Shown here piece after piece: positions 43,594 through 53,020 of a DNA stretch of 64,000 nucleotides. Origin of the DNA: Tigheibacillus halophilus (lineage in GTDB: Bacteria; Bacillota; Bacilli; Bacillales; Amphibacillaceae); NCBI RefSeq assembly GCF_042683165.1, contig NZ_JBHUIZ010000003.1:682001-746000 (forward strand). Direction: 5' to 3'. Made by a program: the position numbers and the translations under genes. Numbering within the stretch: the stretch's first letter is position 1; each line of letters starts with the position of its first letter. A model generated the notes under the pieces. That model had not been told where the DNA came from, ran no database searches, and was given only the letters and a program-made list of their open reading frames with translations.

Positions 43594-45153
43594 ATGAACG
43601 AACAGCAACGTAACCAACAGGCTCAAATCAACCCGATAGATCCTATAGATAACCCGGAAAAGCCGTTGTCTCAAAAGACGACAGCTGATTTTGCGAAATA
43701 CTTTGAGCATACTTATGAAGTGCCAAATATAAATAAAGCAAGAAAACGCGGCCGTGAAAAGGTGAAGGTTCACTATGATTATGAACTGGACGAAGATATG
43801 CAGCATATCGGTAACGGCAAGAAATTTTTGATTCGTACATATGGCTGTCAAATGAATGAGCATGACACAGAAGTTATGGCAGGTATACTGACTGAAATGG
43901 GGTATGAGGCTACGACAGAAACGGAAGAAGCAGATGTCATATTGCTCAATACCTGTGCAATCCGGGAAAATGCCGAGAATAAAGTATTCGGTGAACTAGG
44001 TCATTTAAAACCTTTGAAACTGGAAAAGCCGGATTTGATTCTTGGAGTCTGCGGATGCATGTCCCAGGAAGAATCTGTCGTCAACCGTATTTTGAAAAAA
44101 CATCAATTTGTAGATTTGGTGTTCGGTACACATAATATACACCGCCTTCCACATCTGCTTAAAGAGGCTATGTTCGGCAAGGAACAAGTTGTTGAGGTAT
44201 GGTCAAAAGAAGGCGATATTATTGAAAACTTGCCAAAGGTCCGTAAAGGAAAAATAAAAGCGTGGGTCAATATCATGTATGGCTGCGATAAATTTTGCAC
44301 TTATTGTATCGTGCCAATGACGCGTGGCAAAGAACGCAGCCGCCGACCCGAAGATATCATCCAGGAGGTAAGACATTTAGCTGCCCAAGGGTACCAAGAA
44401 GTGACACTGCTCGGCCAAAACGTGAATGCTTATGGAAAAGATTTTGAAGATATGGATTACACATTTGGCGACCTGATGGATGATATGTATAAAATCGATA
44501 TCCCACGGGTTCGTTTCACCACTTCGCACCCAAGAGACTTTGATGATCACCTAATTGAAGTACTGGCAAAAGGAGGCAACCTGCTTGACCATATTCATTT
44601 GCCAGTCCAATCAGGAAGCAGTTCTGTGTTGAAACGGATGAACCGAAAATATACACGGGAGCAGTATCTGGATTTGGTAGCAAAAATTAAAAAAGCAATA
44701 CCGAACGCAACGTTGACCACTGATATCATCGTTGGCTTCCCGAACGAGACAGATGAAGAATTTGAAGAAACAATGACACTGATGGAGGAAGTCGGTTTTG
44801 AAGCGGCCTACACATTCATTTATTCACCACGTGAAGGCACACCTGCGGCAAGAAAAAAAGATGATATTTCAGAAGAGATCAAGAAAAAACGGCTATATCG
44901 TTTGAATGAACTAGTCAATAAGCAGTCTGCAGAGGCAATGCAAGAATATGATGGCAAAGTTGTTAAAGTGCTAGTCGAAGGCGAAAGTAAAAAAGATCCG
45001 GATGTTCTGGCCGGATACACTGAAAAAAATAAACTGGTTAATTTCAGAGGTCCCAAGTCTGCGATTGGAAAAATCGTCGAGGTGAAAATCGTCAAGGCGA
45101 AAACCTGGTCTTTGGATGGGGAAATGATTGAAAATACGGTAGAGGTGAAATGA
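43594..45153 (+). CDS. miaB: tRNA-2-methylthio-N6-dimethylallyladenosine synthase
   Basis: A radical-SAM methylthiotransferase that converts i6A37 to ms2i6A37 in tRNA. The 519-residue protein has a long N-terminal extension, then the UPF0004 domain with cysteines in TYGCQMNEHD, NTCAIREN and CGCMSQ. The radical-SAM CxxxCxxC reads YGCDKFCTYCIVP, and a TRAM domain closes the protein. Its substrate comes from MiaA, encoded at 51696. It overlaps ricA by four bases. Confidence 0.97.
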   Translation: MNEQQRNQQAQINPIDPIDNPEKPLSQKTTADFAKYFEHTYEVPNINKARKRGREKVKVHYDYELDEDMQHIGNGKKFLIRTYGCQMNEHDTEVMAGILTEMGYEATTETEEADVILLNTCAIRENAENKVFGELGHLKPLKLEKPDLILGVCGCMSQEESVVNRILKKHQFVDLVFGTHNIHRLPHLLKEAMFGKEQVVEVWSKEGDIIENLPKVRKGKIKAWVNIMYGCDKFCTYCIVPMTRGKERSRRPEDIIQEVRHLAAQGYQEVTLLGQNVNAYGKDFEDMDYTFGDLMDDMYKIDIPRVRFTTSHPRDFDDHLIEVLAKGGNLLDHIHLPVQSGSSSVLKRMNRKYTREQYLDLVAKIKKAIPNATLTTDIIVGFPNETDEEFEETMTLMEEVGFEAAYTFIYSPREGTPAARKKDDISEEIKKKRLYRLNELVNKQSAEAMQEYDGKVVKVLVEGESKKDPDVLAGYTEKNKLVNFRGPKSAIGKIVEVKIVKAKTWSLDGEMIENTVEVK

Positions 45154-45578
45154 AAATGGCGAAATATAGTCGTACAGATATATTAGATGAAGCAAAAAAG
45201 CTCGCTGATATGCTGGCAAACATTGATGAAATCGATCGTTTTAAACAGGTGGAAGCAAAACTTAATGAAAATAAGAAAGTACAGGATCTTATCAAGCGGA
45301 TCAAAGCTTTGCAAAAGCAAGCGGTAAACTTTCAGGCTTACGGTAAAACCGAGGCGCTGGAAAAAGTGGAAAAAGAGCTGGATCGGCTCCAGGCGGAATT
45401 GGATGCCATCCCTGTAGTGGAAGAATTCAAGGATTCACAAATGCTTGTAAATGACGTCTTACAGTTGATTACAGGGACAATCGCTAGAGAAGTAACAAAT
45501 GAAGTGATTCGTTCTACTGATGGGGATGTACTTGCTGGTGAGACTGGTTCTAAAGTGAAAAACCATTCCGGCTGTTAG
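45150..45578 (+). CDS. ricA: RicA (YmcA) biofilm/competence regulator
   Basis: A 142-residue helical protein. B. subtilis RicA forms a complex with RicT and RicF that carries iron-sulfur clusters and directs RNase Y to maturation cleavages. The sequence YSRTDILDEAKKLADMLANI and a Cys near the end (NHSGC) fit. ATG 45150 overlaps the miaB stop; ATG 45156 is the alternative. RNase Y, its partner, lies at 40468. Confidence 0.88.
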   Translation: MKMAKYSRTDILDEAKKLADMLANIDEIDRFKQVEAKLNENKKVQDLIKRIKALQKQAVNFQAYGKTEALEKVEKELDRLQAELDAIPVVEEFKDSQMLVNDVLQLITGTIAREVTNEVIRSTDGDVLAGETGSKVKNHSGC

Positions 45579-45598
45579 GAATGAATAGTGCTCTAAAA

Positions 45599-45629
45599 AA
45601 CTTCACATCTGATGATAGAAAGTGAAGTT
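45599..45629 (+). other. Hairpin after ricA
   Basis: AACTTCAC (45599-45606) pairs with GTGAAGTT (45622-45629). No T-run follows. The 279-base gap before cotE holds this, a terminator and a sporulation promoter, but no gene. Confidence 0.4.
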
Positions 45630-45680
45630 GTCAGAGGACATCGCAAGGGTAAGATGTTGTATGTCTTTTCATTACAAAAT

Positions 45681-45720
45681 ACAGGACGGATTCCTTTATA
45701 CGGGAACCGTCCTGTTTTAA
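45681..45720 (+). terminator. Terminator of miaB-ricA
   Basis: ACAGGACGGATTCC (45681-45694) pairs with GGGAACCGTCCTGT (45702-45715, one bulge/mismatch), then TTTAATT. Confidence 0.85.
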
Positions 45721-45798
45721 TTGCCTTAGCAGACGTTGGGCTGCCCAGCATAAAATCGAAATGAAGCCCAGTCTCTGCCTTTCATGGAATTGCTATGC

Positions 45799-45825
45799 AC
45801 TTTAGGTATTTGTCTTGCATAAAAT
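45799..45825 (+). promoter_or_regulatory. Sigma-K/sigma-E-like promoter of cotE
   Basis: AC (45799-45800), 17 bases and CATAAAAT (45818-45825). This resembles the sigma-K AC-N16/17-CATAnnnTA pattern except for the last A. In B. subtilis cotE is read by sigma-E and sigma-K. Confidence 0.4.
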
Positions 45826-45857
45826 GACCATGAAAGAAGAGGAGGTTAATAATTGCT

Positions 45858-46427
45858 ATGAGCTTTTTAGAAAAAGACTACAGGGAAATCATTACAAAGG
45901 CGGTTTGCGGCAAGGGAAAGAAGTTCACTCAAGAAACTCATTCCGTCACACCATCACATAGACCTTCCAGCATATTGGGGTGCTGGGTGATCAACCATCT
46001 ATACAATGCTAAAAAGAAATCAGATGATGCTGTGGAGGTAAACGGCAGCTTTGACATCAATATCTGGTATTCCTACAATGACAATACAAAAACAGAAGTG
46101 GTGACAGAACGCGTCACATACTGTGATATCGTCCCATTATCCATTAAAGATGATCATTGCATTAGCGATGAATATGATGTCATCTGCAAAGTGATACAGC
46201 AGCCGAATTGCCTGGAGTGCACCATTGCCGGAAAAGGCCATAAAATCAATGTAGATATTGAAAGGGAATTTCTAATTCAAGTGATTGGTGAGACGAAAAT
46301 TTACGTACGTGTCAATCCAAAAGGACATAATGAAGAAGACGATGATGACATGTGGGATTATGCAGTGACGGATGACGAATTGGAAACTGTTGACCCGCAT
46401 TTCCATGAAGCCACATCAAAGGATTGA
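45858..46427 (+). CDS. cotE: Spore outer-coat morphogenetic protein CotE
   Basis: CotE builds the outer spore coat by recruiting other coat proteins. The 189-residue product begins FLEKDYREIITKAVCGKGKK, and keeps SSILGCWVINHLYNA and NIWYSYNDNTKTEVVTE. The acidic C-terminal tail EEDDDDMWDYAV is also typical. Start ATG 45858 has AAGAGGAGGTT upstream with long spacing. Confidence 0.97.
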   Translation: MSFLEKDYREIITKAVCGKGKKFTQETHSVTPSHRPSSILGCWVINHLYNAKKKSDDAVEVNGSFDINIWYSYNDNTKTEVVTERVTYCDIVPLSIKDDHCISDEYDVICKVIQQPNCLECTIAGKGHKINVDIEREFLIQVIGETKIYVRVNPKGHNEEDDDDMWDYAVTDDELETVDPHFHEATSKD

Positions 46428-46430
46428 CCA

Positions 46431-46470
46431 CCTTGCGGGGAAAAGTGCACCCCGCAGGGTTTTTCTTATT
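46431..46470 (+). terminator. cotE terminator
   Basis: CCTTGCGGGG (46431-46440) pairs with CCCCGCAGG (46450-46458), one mismatch/bulge, then GTTTTTC. Confidence 0.85.
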
Positions 46471-46501
46471 TAGAAGTTAAGGATACAGGTAAACAATCTC
46501 A

Positions 46502-46531
46502 TTCATACACATACTGTCTTTATGTTATAAT
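46502..46531 (+). promoter_or_regulatory. mutS promoter
   Basis: TTCATA (46502-46507), 18 bases and TATAAT (46526-46531) with an extended -10 TG (TGTTATAAT). Confidence 0.6.
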
Positions 46532-46567
46532 TACAAGATAATCATAATGTATGTTGGAGGATAAGGC

Positions 46568-49192
46568 ATGGCGAAGAATACACCAATGATGGAACAATAT
46601 ATGAAAATCAAAGCAGAATATAAAGATGCGTTTTTGTTTTTCCGCCTTGGGGACTTTTATGAAATGTTTTTTGATGATGCCATCAATGCAGCAAGAGAAC
46701 TGGAGATAACATTGACAAAACGCAGTCAGGAAATTCCGATGTGTGGTGTGCCCTATCACTCTGCTGCCAATTACATAAAGACGTTAATCGACAAAGGGTA
46801 TAAAGTAGCGATTTGCGAACAAATGGAGGATCCGCGAACAGCCAAAGGTGTAGTCAAACGTGAAGTCATTCAGCTGATCACACCTGGGACGATCATGGAC
46901 AGCAATATGCTGCAGGATGGTAATAATAATTATATTGCCAGCTTGTCCTTTTTTGAAGATGGTTCCTATGTTGTCGTTTATCATGATCTTTCAACCGGCG
47001 AAAGCAGCTTGGCGTTGGTTCAGGAAGGATGGGATGCGGTAATCCATGAACTGTACAACCAGCCGATCAAAGAAATAGTCGTATCATCTGAATTGCCGCA
47101 AAAGCAACAGACCGAACTGCAGAGCAGACTGCAGATCGCGCTTTCTTATCAGGATGAAGCAAGTTTCAATGCTGAGTATCGAGATCTATGCGAGAATTTG
47201 CACGATCACCGGCTGCTTACTGCATTCAGCCGGTTGTTGAATTATGTTTTGCACACGCAGAAACGTTCACTGGATCATTTGCAGCAGCCTGATGTGATTC
47301 AATTGAATGATTACTTATCTCTTGATATGTATTCCAAGCGAAATTTAGAACTGACAGAATCACTTTTGCGAAAGAAAAAACATGGTACGCTTCTGTGGGT
47401 GCTTGATAAAACAGTGACCGCAATGGGCTCGAGGATGTTGAAAAAGTGGCTGGAAAGACCATTGCTAAAACAACAGCAAATTGAAAACAGACTTAACATC
47501 GTGTCTGGATTTCATGAGAATTTCATGCAAAGGGAAACCCTTCGTGAAACATTGAAAACAGTATATGATCTTGAACGGCTGGCTGGCCGCGTATCATTTG
47601 GCAATGTCAACGCCAGGGACTTGATCCAATTAAAGCATTCTCTTGAAAGAATGCCCATGATCAAAGAAACATTGCAGCAATTCGGACAGCCATTAATTAG
47701 TGAGCTTGCCGGCGAGCTGAAGACCCCTGATAATTTGCTGGAGCTTTTAAAATCTAGTATTATAGAAGATCCGCCCATTTCTATCAAGGATGGCGGCATC
47801 ATCAAAGATGGCTATCATGAACTGCTTGATAAGTATCGGTATGCGAGTAATAATGGGAAAAAATGGATTGCCGAACTGGAACATAAAGAGAAACAGGAGA
47901 CGGGTATCAAGTCCCTGAAAATCGGCTATAATAAGGTTTTTGGCTATTATATCGAAGTGACGAAGTCCAATTTGCAGTATTTGCCAGAAGGCCGATATGA
48001 AAGAAAACAGACACTGGCCAACGCTGAAAGGTACATTACTCCTGAATTGAAGGAAAAGGAACAACTGATTCTTGAAGCTGAGGAAAAAAGTGTTGACCTG
48101 GAATATGATCTCTTTGTTGCCATCCGTGATGAAATCAAAGCTTATATACCACAACTTCAAGAGCTGGCAGAAGTAATTAGTGAGGTGGATGTTTTACAGG
48201 GCTTTGCAACTGTAAGCGAAGAAAATAATTATAAACGCCCGCGATTCACGAATCATCAGCTTCGTATCAAAGGCGGCCGTCATCCTGTGGTAGAGAAGGT
48301 AATGAAAGACGGGAATTTTGTACCCAATGATGTACAACTAGACAACCAAACGAATATTTTGCTCATCACGGGTCCGAATATGTCAGGAAAAAGTACTTAT
48401 ATGCGACAACTTGCGCTCACGATCATCATGGGTCAGATTGGATGTTATGTCCCGGCTGAAGAAGCGGAACTGATCATATTCGATCAAATTTTTACGCGGA
48501 TTGGGGCTGCGGATGATCTTGTATCAGGCCAGAGCACGTTCATGGTTGAAATGCTGGAAGCCAACCATGCCCTAAAATGTGCAACGGAGCGCAGTTTGAT
48601 TCTGCTTGACGAAATAGGACGCGGCACAAGCACTTATGACGGAATGGCCCTGGCACAGGCCATTATTGAATATATCCACAATCATGTCCATGCAAAAACA
48701 TTATTTTCGACCCATTACCATGAATTGACAACTTTGGAAAAGACATTGCCTCACCTTAAAAATATCCATGTCCGAGCCGAGGAATACGAAGGCAATGTTG
48801 TATTTTTGCATCAAATAAAAGAAGGAGCAGCTGATAAAAGCTATGGAATTCAAGTGGCCCAGCTGGCCGACCTTCCAGAAGTTCTGATTGAGCGGGCATC
48901 TGTATTACTGCAGGACTTTGAACAGTCAGGCAGCCAGCAAGCTGCATTTGCAATGGAGGAGCATACAGCTGTGAAAGAAGGAACAAATGAAGAAACATAC
49001 TCATCGGCAGGGGAGGAAGAAACTGCTCAGCTCACTTTTTTCCCGGATGACAAACAAGCAGCTGCTGCATCGAAAAAAGATAAGCATTTCAGTCATGTGA
49101 TAACCAAACTGAAAAATATGGATCTTTTCGATATGACTCCGATGGATGCAATGAATGCATTGTATCAGTTACAGAGATCTGTAAAAAAATGA
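46568..49192 (+). CDS. mutS: DNA mismatch repair protein MutS
   Basis: Recognises mismatches and small loops and recruits MutL. The 874-residue protein has the mismatch-contacting Phe-x-Glu motif (FFRLGDFYEMFFDDA), connector and clamp domains, and the ATPase with Walker A GPNMSGKST (602-610). The C-terminal helix-turn-helix (MDLFDMTPMDAMNALYQLQR) mediates dimerisation. Start ATG 46568 behind TTGGAGG. mutL follows after 61 bases. Confidence 0.98.
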   Translation: MAKNTPMMEQYMKIKAEYKDAFLFFRLGDFYEMFFDDAINAARELEITLTKRSQEIPMCGVPYHSAANYIKTLIDKGYKVAICEQMEDPRTAKGVVKREVIQLITPGTIMDSNMLQDGNNNYIASLSFFEDGSYVVVYHDLSTGESSLALVQEGWDAVIHELYNQPIKEIVVSSELPQKQQTELQSRLQIALSYQDEASFNAEYRDLCENLHDHRLLTAFSRLLNYVLHTQKRSLDHLQQPDVIQLNDYLSLDMYSKRNLELTESLLRKKKHGTLLWVLDKTVTAMGSRMLKKWLERPLLKQQQIENRLNIVSGFHENFMQRETLRETLKTVYDLERLAGRVSFGNVNARDLIQLKHSLERMPMIKETLQQFGQPLISELAGELKTPDNLLELLKSSIIEDPPISIKDGGIIKDGYHELLDKYRYASNNGKKWIAELEHKEKQETGIKSLKIGYNKVFGYYIEVTKSNLQYLPEGRYERKQTLANAERYITPELKEKEQLILEAEEKSVDLEYDLFVAIRDEIKAYIPQLQELAEVISEVDVLQGFATVSEENNYKRPRFTNHQLRIKGGRHPVVEKVMKDGNFVPNDVQLDNQTNILLITGPNMSGKSTYMRQLALTIIMGQIGCYVPAEEAELIIFDQIFTRIGAADDLVSGQSTFMVEMLEANHALKCATERSLILLDEIGRGTSTYDGMALAQAIIEYIHNHVHAKTLFSTHYHELTTLEKTLPHLKNIHVRAEEYEGNVVFLHQIKEGAADKSYGIQVAQLADLPEVLIERASVLLQDFEQSGSQQAAFAMEEHTAVKEGTNEETYSSAGEEETAQLTFFPDDKQAAAASKKDKHFSHVITKLKNMDLFDMTPMDAMNALYQLQRSVKK

Positions 49193-49253
49193 GCCGGGAA
49201 TATTACAGTCCGTTCATGCGTGATGACTGATCTTTTTAATGGAGTGATGAGGA

Positions 49254-51146
49254 ATGCCAATCAAACTAATGCCGGATACGTTGGCAAATAAAATCGCAGC
49301 GGGGGAGGTAGTAGAAAGACCAGCCTCCGTTGTAAAAGAACTGATTGAAAATAGTATTGACGCCAACAGTACGTGGGTAAAAATTGACATAAAGGAAGCG
49401 GGCCTGCAACAAATTAAAGTGACTGATGACGGAGACGGCATGTCGGAGGAAGATTGTGAAATTGCTTTTTTACGCCACGCTACCAGTAAAATTATAAATG
49501 AATCAGATTTACTTCATGTTAAAACATTGGGTTTTCGCGGCGAAGCACTTGCGAGCATCGCTTCCGTGAGCAGGGTGAACATACAGACGTCACAAGGTGA
49601 TCGGGCAGGTGTATCACTTGCTTTAGAAGGTGGCAAGGTAATTGCAAAAAGTAAAAGCGATGCGAGAAGGGGAACTGTTTTTACAGTAAATGACCTATTT
49701 TATAACACACCAGCAAGGCTGAAGTACATGAAGACGATCCATACGGAATTAGGGCATATTACCGATCTGCTCAACCGGGTCGCGTTGGCTCATCCCGAAA
49801 TAAGGCTGGAAGTGACACACAATGACAGGGGACTGTTCCGAACAGCGGGGAATAATGATTTGTTGCAAGTCATTTCTCAAGTGTATGGAATGGGCGTCGC
49901 ACGCAAATCCATTGCTATTGCAGAGGATACACTTGATTTTTCGATAAGGGGCTACATTGCTAAACCAGAGGTGACTCGGGCGTCACGCAACTATATTTCT
50001 ATCATTATCAACGGACGTTATATTAAAAATATACCTTTATCCCAAGCTATCATCAGAGCTTTTCACACGCTACTGCCAATTGGAAGGTATCCGCTTGCGG
50101 TCATCGAAATAGATATGGACCCGATTCTGGTTGATTTTAATGTCCATCCGGCAAAGCTGGAAGTACGTTTTAGCAAAGAAAAAGAACTTGTAGGCTTACT
50201 GGAACAGACAATCAGACAAGCTCTTCGGCAACAATCATTGATACCGGAGATCACACAAAAGCCTCAGAAACCGAAGCAATCTGTCCAACATGTGTTTGAC
50301 TTTACGCAAGAACACGAAACAAAAAATGAGCGTCCGCACAATGGTTTTGATTCTAACCCAGGTGGACAAACTACTACCTATGGCCGGGAAGGCTCAGAAC
50401 AAAATACTGCACAATCGGTATACTCTCCCTCTTTTTCAAGTGAAGCCGATTCTGATCGGACGCCATATGAAATAAATGTGCTTCATGAAGAAAAGTCGGC
50501 AGCTGCGTACCCGGCAGATCTGCTGCAGGAACACAAAGTGGAAAAGGAAAACAATCCGTCTGAGCGAGTTCCCGTTATGTATCCCATTGGACAGCTTCAT
50601 GGCACTTATATCCTGGCGCAAAACGAAACTGGCTTTTATATGATCGATCAGCACGCTGCGCAAGAAAGAGTCAAGTATGAATTTTTCAGGGACAAGCTCT
50701 CGCATCCAGTTAATATTGCACAAGAATTACTGTTACCGATGACTTTTGATTTTTCAAAACAAGAAGCGATTTTTATTGAGCATTATCAGGAAGAATTAAA
50801 AAAAGTCGGTTTATTCTTCGAGCCTTTCGGGAATCAAACTTATGTTATCCGCTCTTACCCTAACTGGTTCCCTGAAGGTTATGAAGAAGAAGTCATTCGG
50901 GAGATGATCGAACAAATCATGCAAGATGAAAGAATTAATGTTGAAGCTATCCGTGATGATGCAGCAAAGCTTATGTCTTGCAAAGGTTCTATTAAAGCGA
51001 ATCACCATTTGAATCTGGAAGATATGAGGCAATTACTCGATGCATTGCGAAATTCGACCGATCCTTTCACTTGCCCGCATGGACGGCCTATCATTGTTCA
51101 TTTTACAACTTACGAACTAGAAAAAATGTTTAAAAGAGTGATGTGA
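49254..51146 (+). CDS. mutL: DNA mismatch repair endonuclease MutL
   Basis: The 630-residue partner of MutS. GHKL ATPase motifs are ENSIDANSTWVKID, DDGDGM and GFRGEALASI. After a variable linker (about 340-440), the C-terminal endonuclease motif DQHAAQERVKYE begins at residue 465 and the zinc motif CPHGRP is near 607. So this MutL should nick DNA, as in bacteria without MutH. Start ATG 49254. Confidence 0.98.
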   Translation: MPIKLMPDTLANKIAAGEVVERPASVVKELIENSIDANSTWVKIDIKEAGLQQIKVTDDGDGMSEEDCEIAFLRHATSKIINESDLLHVKTLGFRGEALASIASVSRVNIQTSQGDRAGVSLALEGGKVIAKSKSDARRGTVFTVNDLFYNTPARLKYMKTIHTELGHITDLLNRVALAHPEIRLEVTHNDRGLFRTAGNNDLLQVISQVYGMGVARKSIAIAEDTLDFSIRGYIAKPEVTRASRNYISIIINGRYIKNIPLSQAIIRAFHTLLPIGRYPLAVIEIDMDPILVDFNVHPAKLEVRFSKEKELVGLLEQTIRQALRQQSLIPEITQKPQKPKQSVQHVFDFTQEHETKNERPHNGFDSNPGGQTTTYGREGSEQNTAQSVYSPSFSSEADSDRTPYEINVLHEEKSAAAYPADLLQEHKVEKENNPSERVPVMYPIGQLHGTYILAQNETGFYMIDQHAAQERVKYEFFRDKLSHPVNIAQELLLPMTFDFSKQEAIFIEHYQEELKKVGLFFEPFGNQTYVIRSYPNWFPEGYEEEVIREMIEQIMQDERINVEAIRDDAAKLMSCKGSIKANHHLNLEDMRQLLDALRNSTDPFTCPHGRPIIVHFTTYELEKMFKRVM

Positions 51147-51216
51147 TGTAGTATATTTCACTACCATTTGGCAAAGCTGTTATTAGTTTTAATCAGATGG
51201 AAGTGGAGTGCTTTAA

Positions 51217-51678
51217 TTGAAAAACCAACCATTAATCAACTTTTTGAATCAGCAGCTCGCTAATCAGTTCGTGATGTATGTCAAACTTCATCGGTATCAT
51301 TGGTTTGTTAAAGGCAGGCATTTTTTTACATTGCATGATTTATTTCAGAAAATGTATGAAGAAACTGCAGCCCATTTGGACAAACTGGCCGAAAGGATTT
51401 TGATGATCTATGGAAAGCCATTGGCAACAATGACAAAATATGTGAAAGAAGCAACCTTAACGGAGGCAAATGCAGATGATGAAGAATTTGAGATCATGAG
51501 ACAGCTGCGAACAGATTTTGAACAGATAATGGAAGAAATCAAACAAAATGGATATAAACTGGTACAAGAATGCAACGATAAGCCTACAGAAGATTTAATG
51601 ATGACGTTGGTTGCAACTTATGAGAAATATATTTGGATGCTCCAGGCTTGGGAAAGAGAAAATAGAAGCAGTTCATAA
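51217..51678 (+). CDS. Dps-family ferritin-like protein
   Basis: A 153-residue Dps/MrgA-type protein that stores iron and shields DNA from peroxide. The ferroxidase pattern is visible: LHRYHWFVKGRHFFTLHDLF followed by YEETAAHLDKLAERI. It starts at TTG 51217 behind GTGGAGTG. It lies between mutL and miaA, where I recall no Dps gene in B. subtilis. No PerR box was seen in the 70-base gap. Confidence 0.9.
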   Translation: MKNQPLINFLNQQLANQFVMYVKLHRYHWFVKGRHFFTLHDLFQKMYEETAAHLDKLAERILMIYGKPLATMTKYVKEATLTEANADDEEFEIMRQLRTDFEQIMEEIKQNGYKLVQECNDKPTEDLMMTLVATYEKYIWMLQAWERENRSSS

Positions 51679-51695
51679 TTATTAGGGGAATGCAG

Positions 51696-52625
51696 ATGAA
51701 ACAAAAAGTAATTGCTATTGTCGGGCCGACAGCAGTTGGGAAAACAAGTTTGAGCATAGCTGTGGCCACGCGATTCAATGGGGAAATAATCAGCGGCGAC
51801 TCCATGCAAGTCTACCAGGGAATGGATATAGGAACCGCGAAGGTGACTAAGGAAGAACAGCAAGGAATACCGCACTATATGATCGACATCAAAAAGCCGG
51901 AAGAAACTTTCTCAGTCGCAGACTTCCAGTCTCATGTGAGAGAGAACATTGAAAGAATTGTACTAAAAGACAAATTGCCTGTAATTGCTGGCGGGAGCGG
52001 ACTTTATATTCAGGCTGCATTGTTTGATTATCATTTCAGCAATATAAAAAGAAATGAAGAATGGTCTAAAAAAATTGAAAAACAAGTTAAAGAAAATGGC
52101 ATTGAACCTTTATACCGAAAACTGCAGGAAATAGATCCGGACCAGGCAGAAAAAATCCATCCTAACAATCACCGCCGTGTTATTCGTGCATTAGAAGTCT
52201 ATGAAACAACCGGGATGACAATGAGCGAATACCAGGAAGAGCAGAAAAGGGAAGCGCTATATGATATCATTTGGATAGGGCTGGAAATGGACCGCCAAAC
52301 ATTGTACGACAGAATCAATCAACGTGTTGATCATATGCTAGAGGATGGGCTATTGGAGGAAGTCAAGGGCCTGTATGATCAAGGACTAGCTGATTGCCAG
52401 TCTATGCAGGCTATTGGTTATAAAGAGTTTATACCTTATTTCCAAGGGGAAATAAATTTACAGACTGCGATAGAACTATTGAAGCGAAACTCCAGGAGAT
52501 ATGCAAAAAGACAATACACTTGGTTTAAAAATAAAATGGATATTCCCTGGTACACAGTCGATCCCACAGCGATAAACAAAAGTTTTGATTTAATTTTTGC
52601 TGATTTAGCAGGAATTTTGCAATAA
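51696..52625 (+). CDS. miaA: tRNA dimethylallyltransferase
   Basis: Adds a dimethylallyl group to A37 of tRNAs reading UNN codons, giving the substrate of MiaB. The 309-residue protein has the P-loop GPTAVGKTS (from residue 10), SGDSMQVYQGMDIGTAK and GGSGLYIQA. The C-terminal helical part ends with RRYAKRQYTWFKNK. ATG 51696 fits AGGGGAA better than ATG 51690. hfq follows. Confidence 0.97.
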   Translation: MKQKVIAIVGPTAVGKTSLSIAVATRFNGEIISGDSMQVYQGMDIGTAKVTKEEQQGIPHYMIDIKKPEETFSVADFQSHVRENIERIVLKDKLPVIAGGSGLYIQAALFDYHFSNIKRNEEWSKKIEKQVKENGIEPLYRKLQEIDPDQAEKIHPNNHRRVIRALEVYETTGMTMSEYQEEQKREALYDIIWIGLEMDRQTLYDRINQRVDHMLEDGLLEEVKGLYDQGLADCQSMQAIGYKEFIPYFQGEINLQTAIELLKRNSRRYAKRQYTWFKNKMDIPWYTVDPTAINKSFDLIFADLAGILQ

Positions 52626-52668
52626 AAATAGAAGTATTACATATAGACAGAAAAGAGGAGGATGGATG

Positions 52669-52893
52669 ATGGCGCAAAATGTCAATATTCAGGATCAATA
52701 TTTAAATCAATTAAGAAAAGAGCATATTTCGGTAACTGTCTTCTTAACCAACGGTTTCCAATTAAGGGGTATTGTAAAGGCTTTTGATAATTTTACTGTG
52801 CTGCTGGAAACAGATGGAAAGCAGCAGCTTATTTTCAAACATGCTATTTCTACATTCGCACCCGTAAAAAACGTTAAACTCGAAAATGAATGA
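52669..52893 (+). CDS. hfq: RNA-binding protein Hfq
   Basis: A 74-residue Sm-like RNA chaperone with Sm1 (VFLTNGFQLRGIVKAFDNFTVLL) given in part as FLTNGFQLRGIV and Sm2 LIFKHAISTFAP. It forms a hexameric ring. Two ATGs, 52666 and 52669, follow GAGGAGG; the second is better spaced. The gene pair miaA-hfq is widely conserved. Confidence 0.97.
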   Translation: MAQNVNIQDQYLNQLRKEHISVTVFLTNGFQLRGIVKAFDNFTVLLETDGKQQLIFKHAISTFAPVKNVKLENE

Positions 52894-52903
52894 ATATATG
52901 ATA

Positions 52904-52930
52904 AACGGCCGGACTATGCGGCCGTTTTTT
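52904..52930 (+). terminator. hfq terminator
   Basis: AACGGCCG (52904-52911) pairs with CGGCCGTT (52919-52926), then T4. Confidence 0.9.
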
Positions 52931-53020
52931 ATATGTTTTTAACCCAACCTCTTGTACCAGATAGGCATTTGTCACAACTGCAATAAAGAGACGTATACTA
53001 TCGTGATAAGGGGTGATGAG

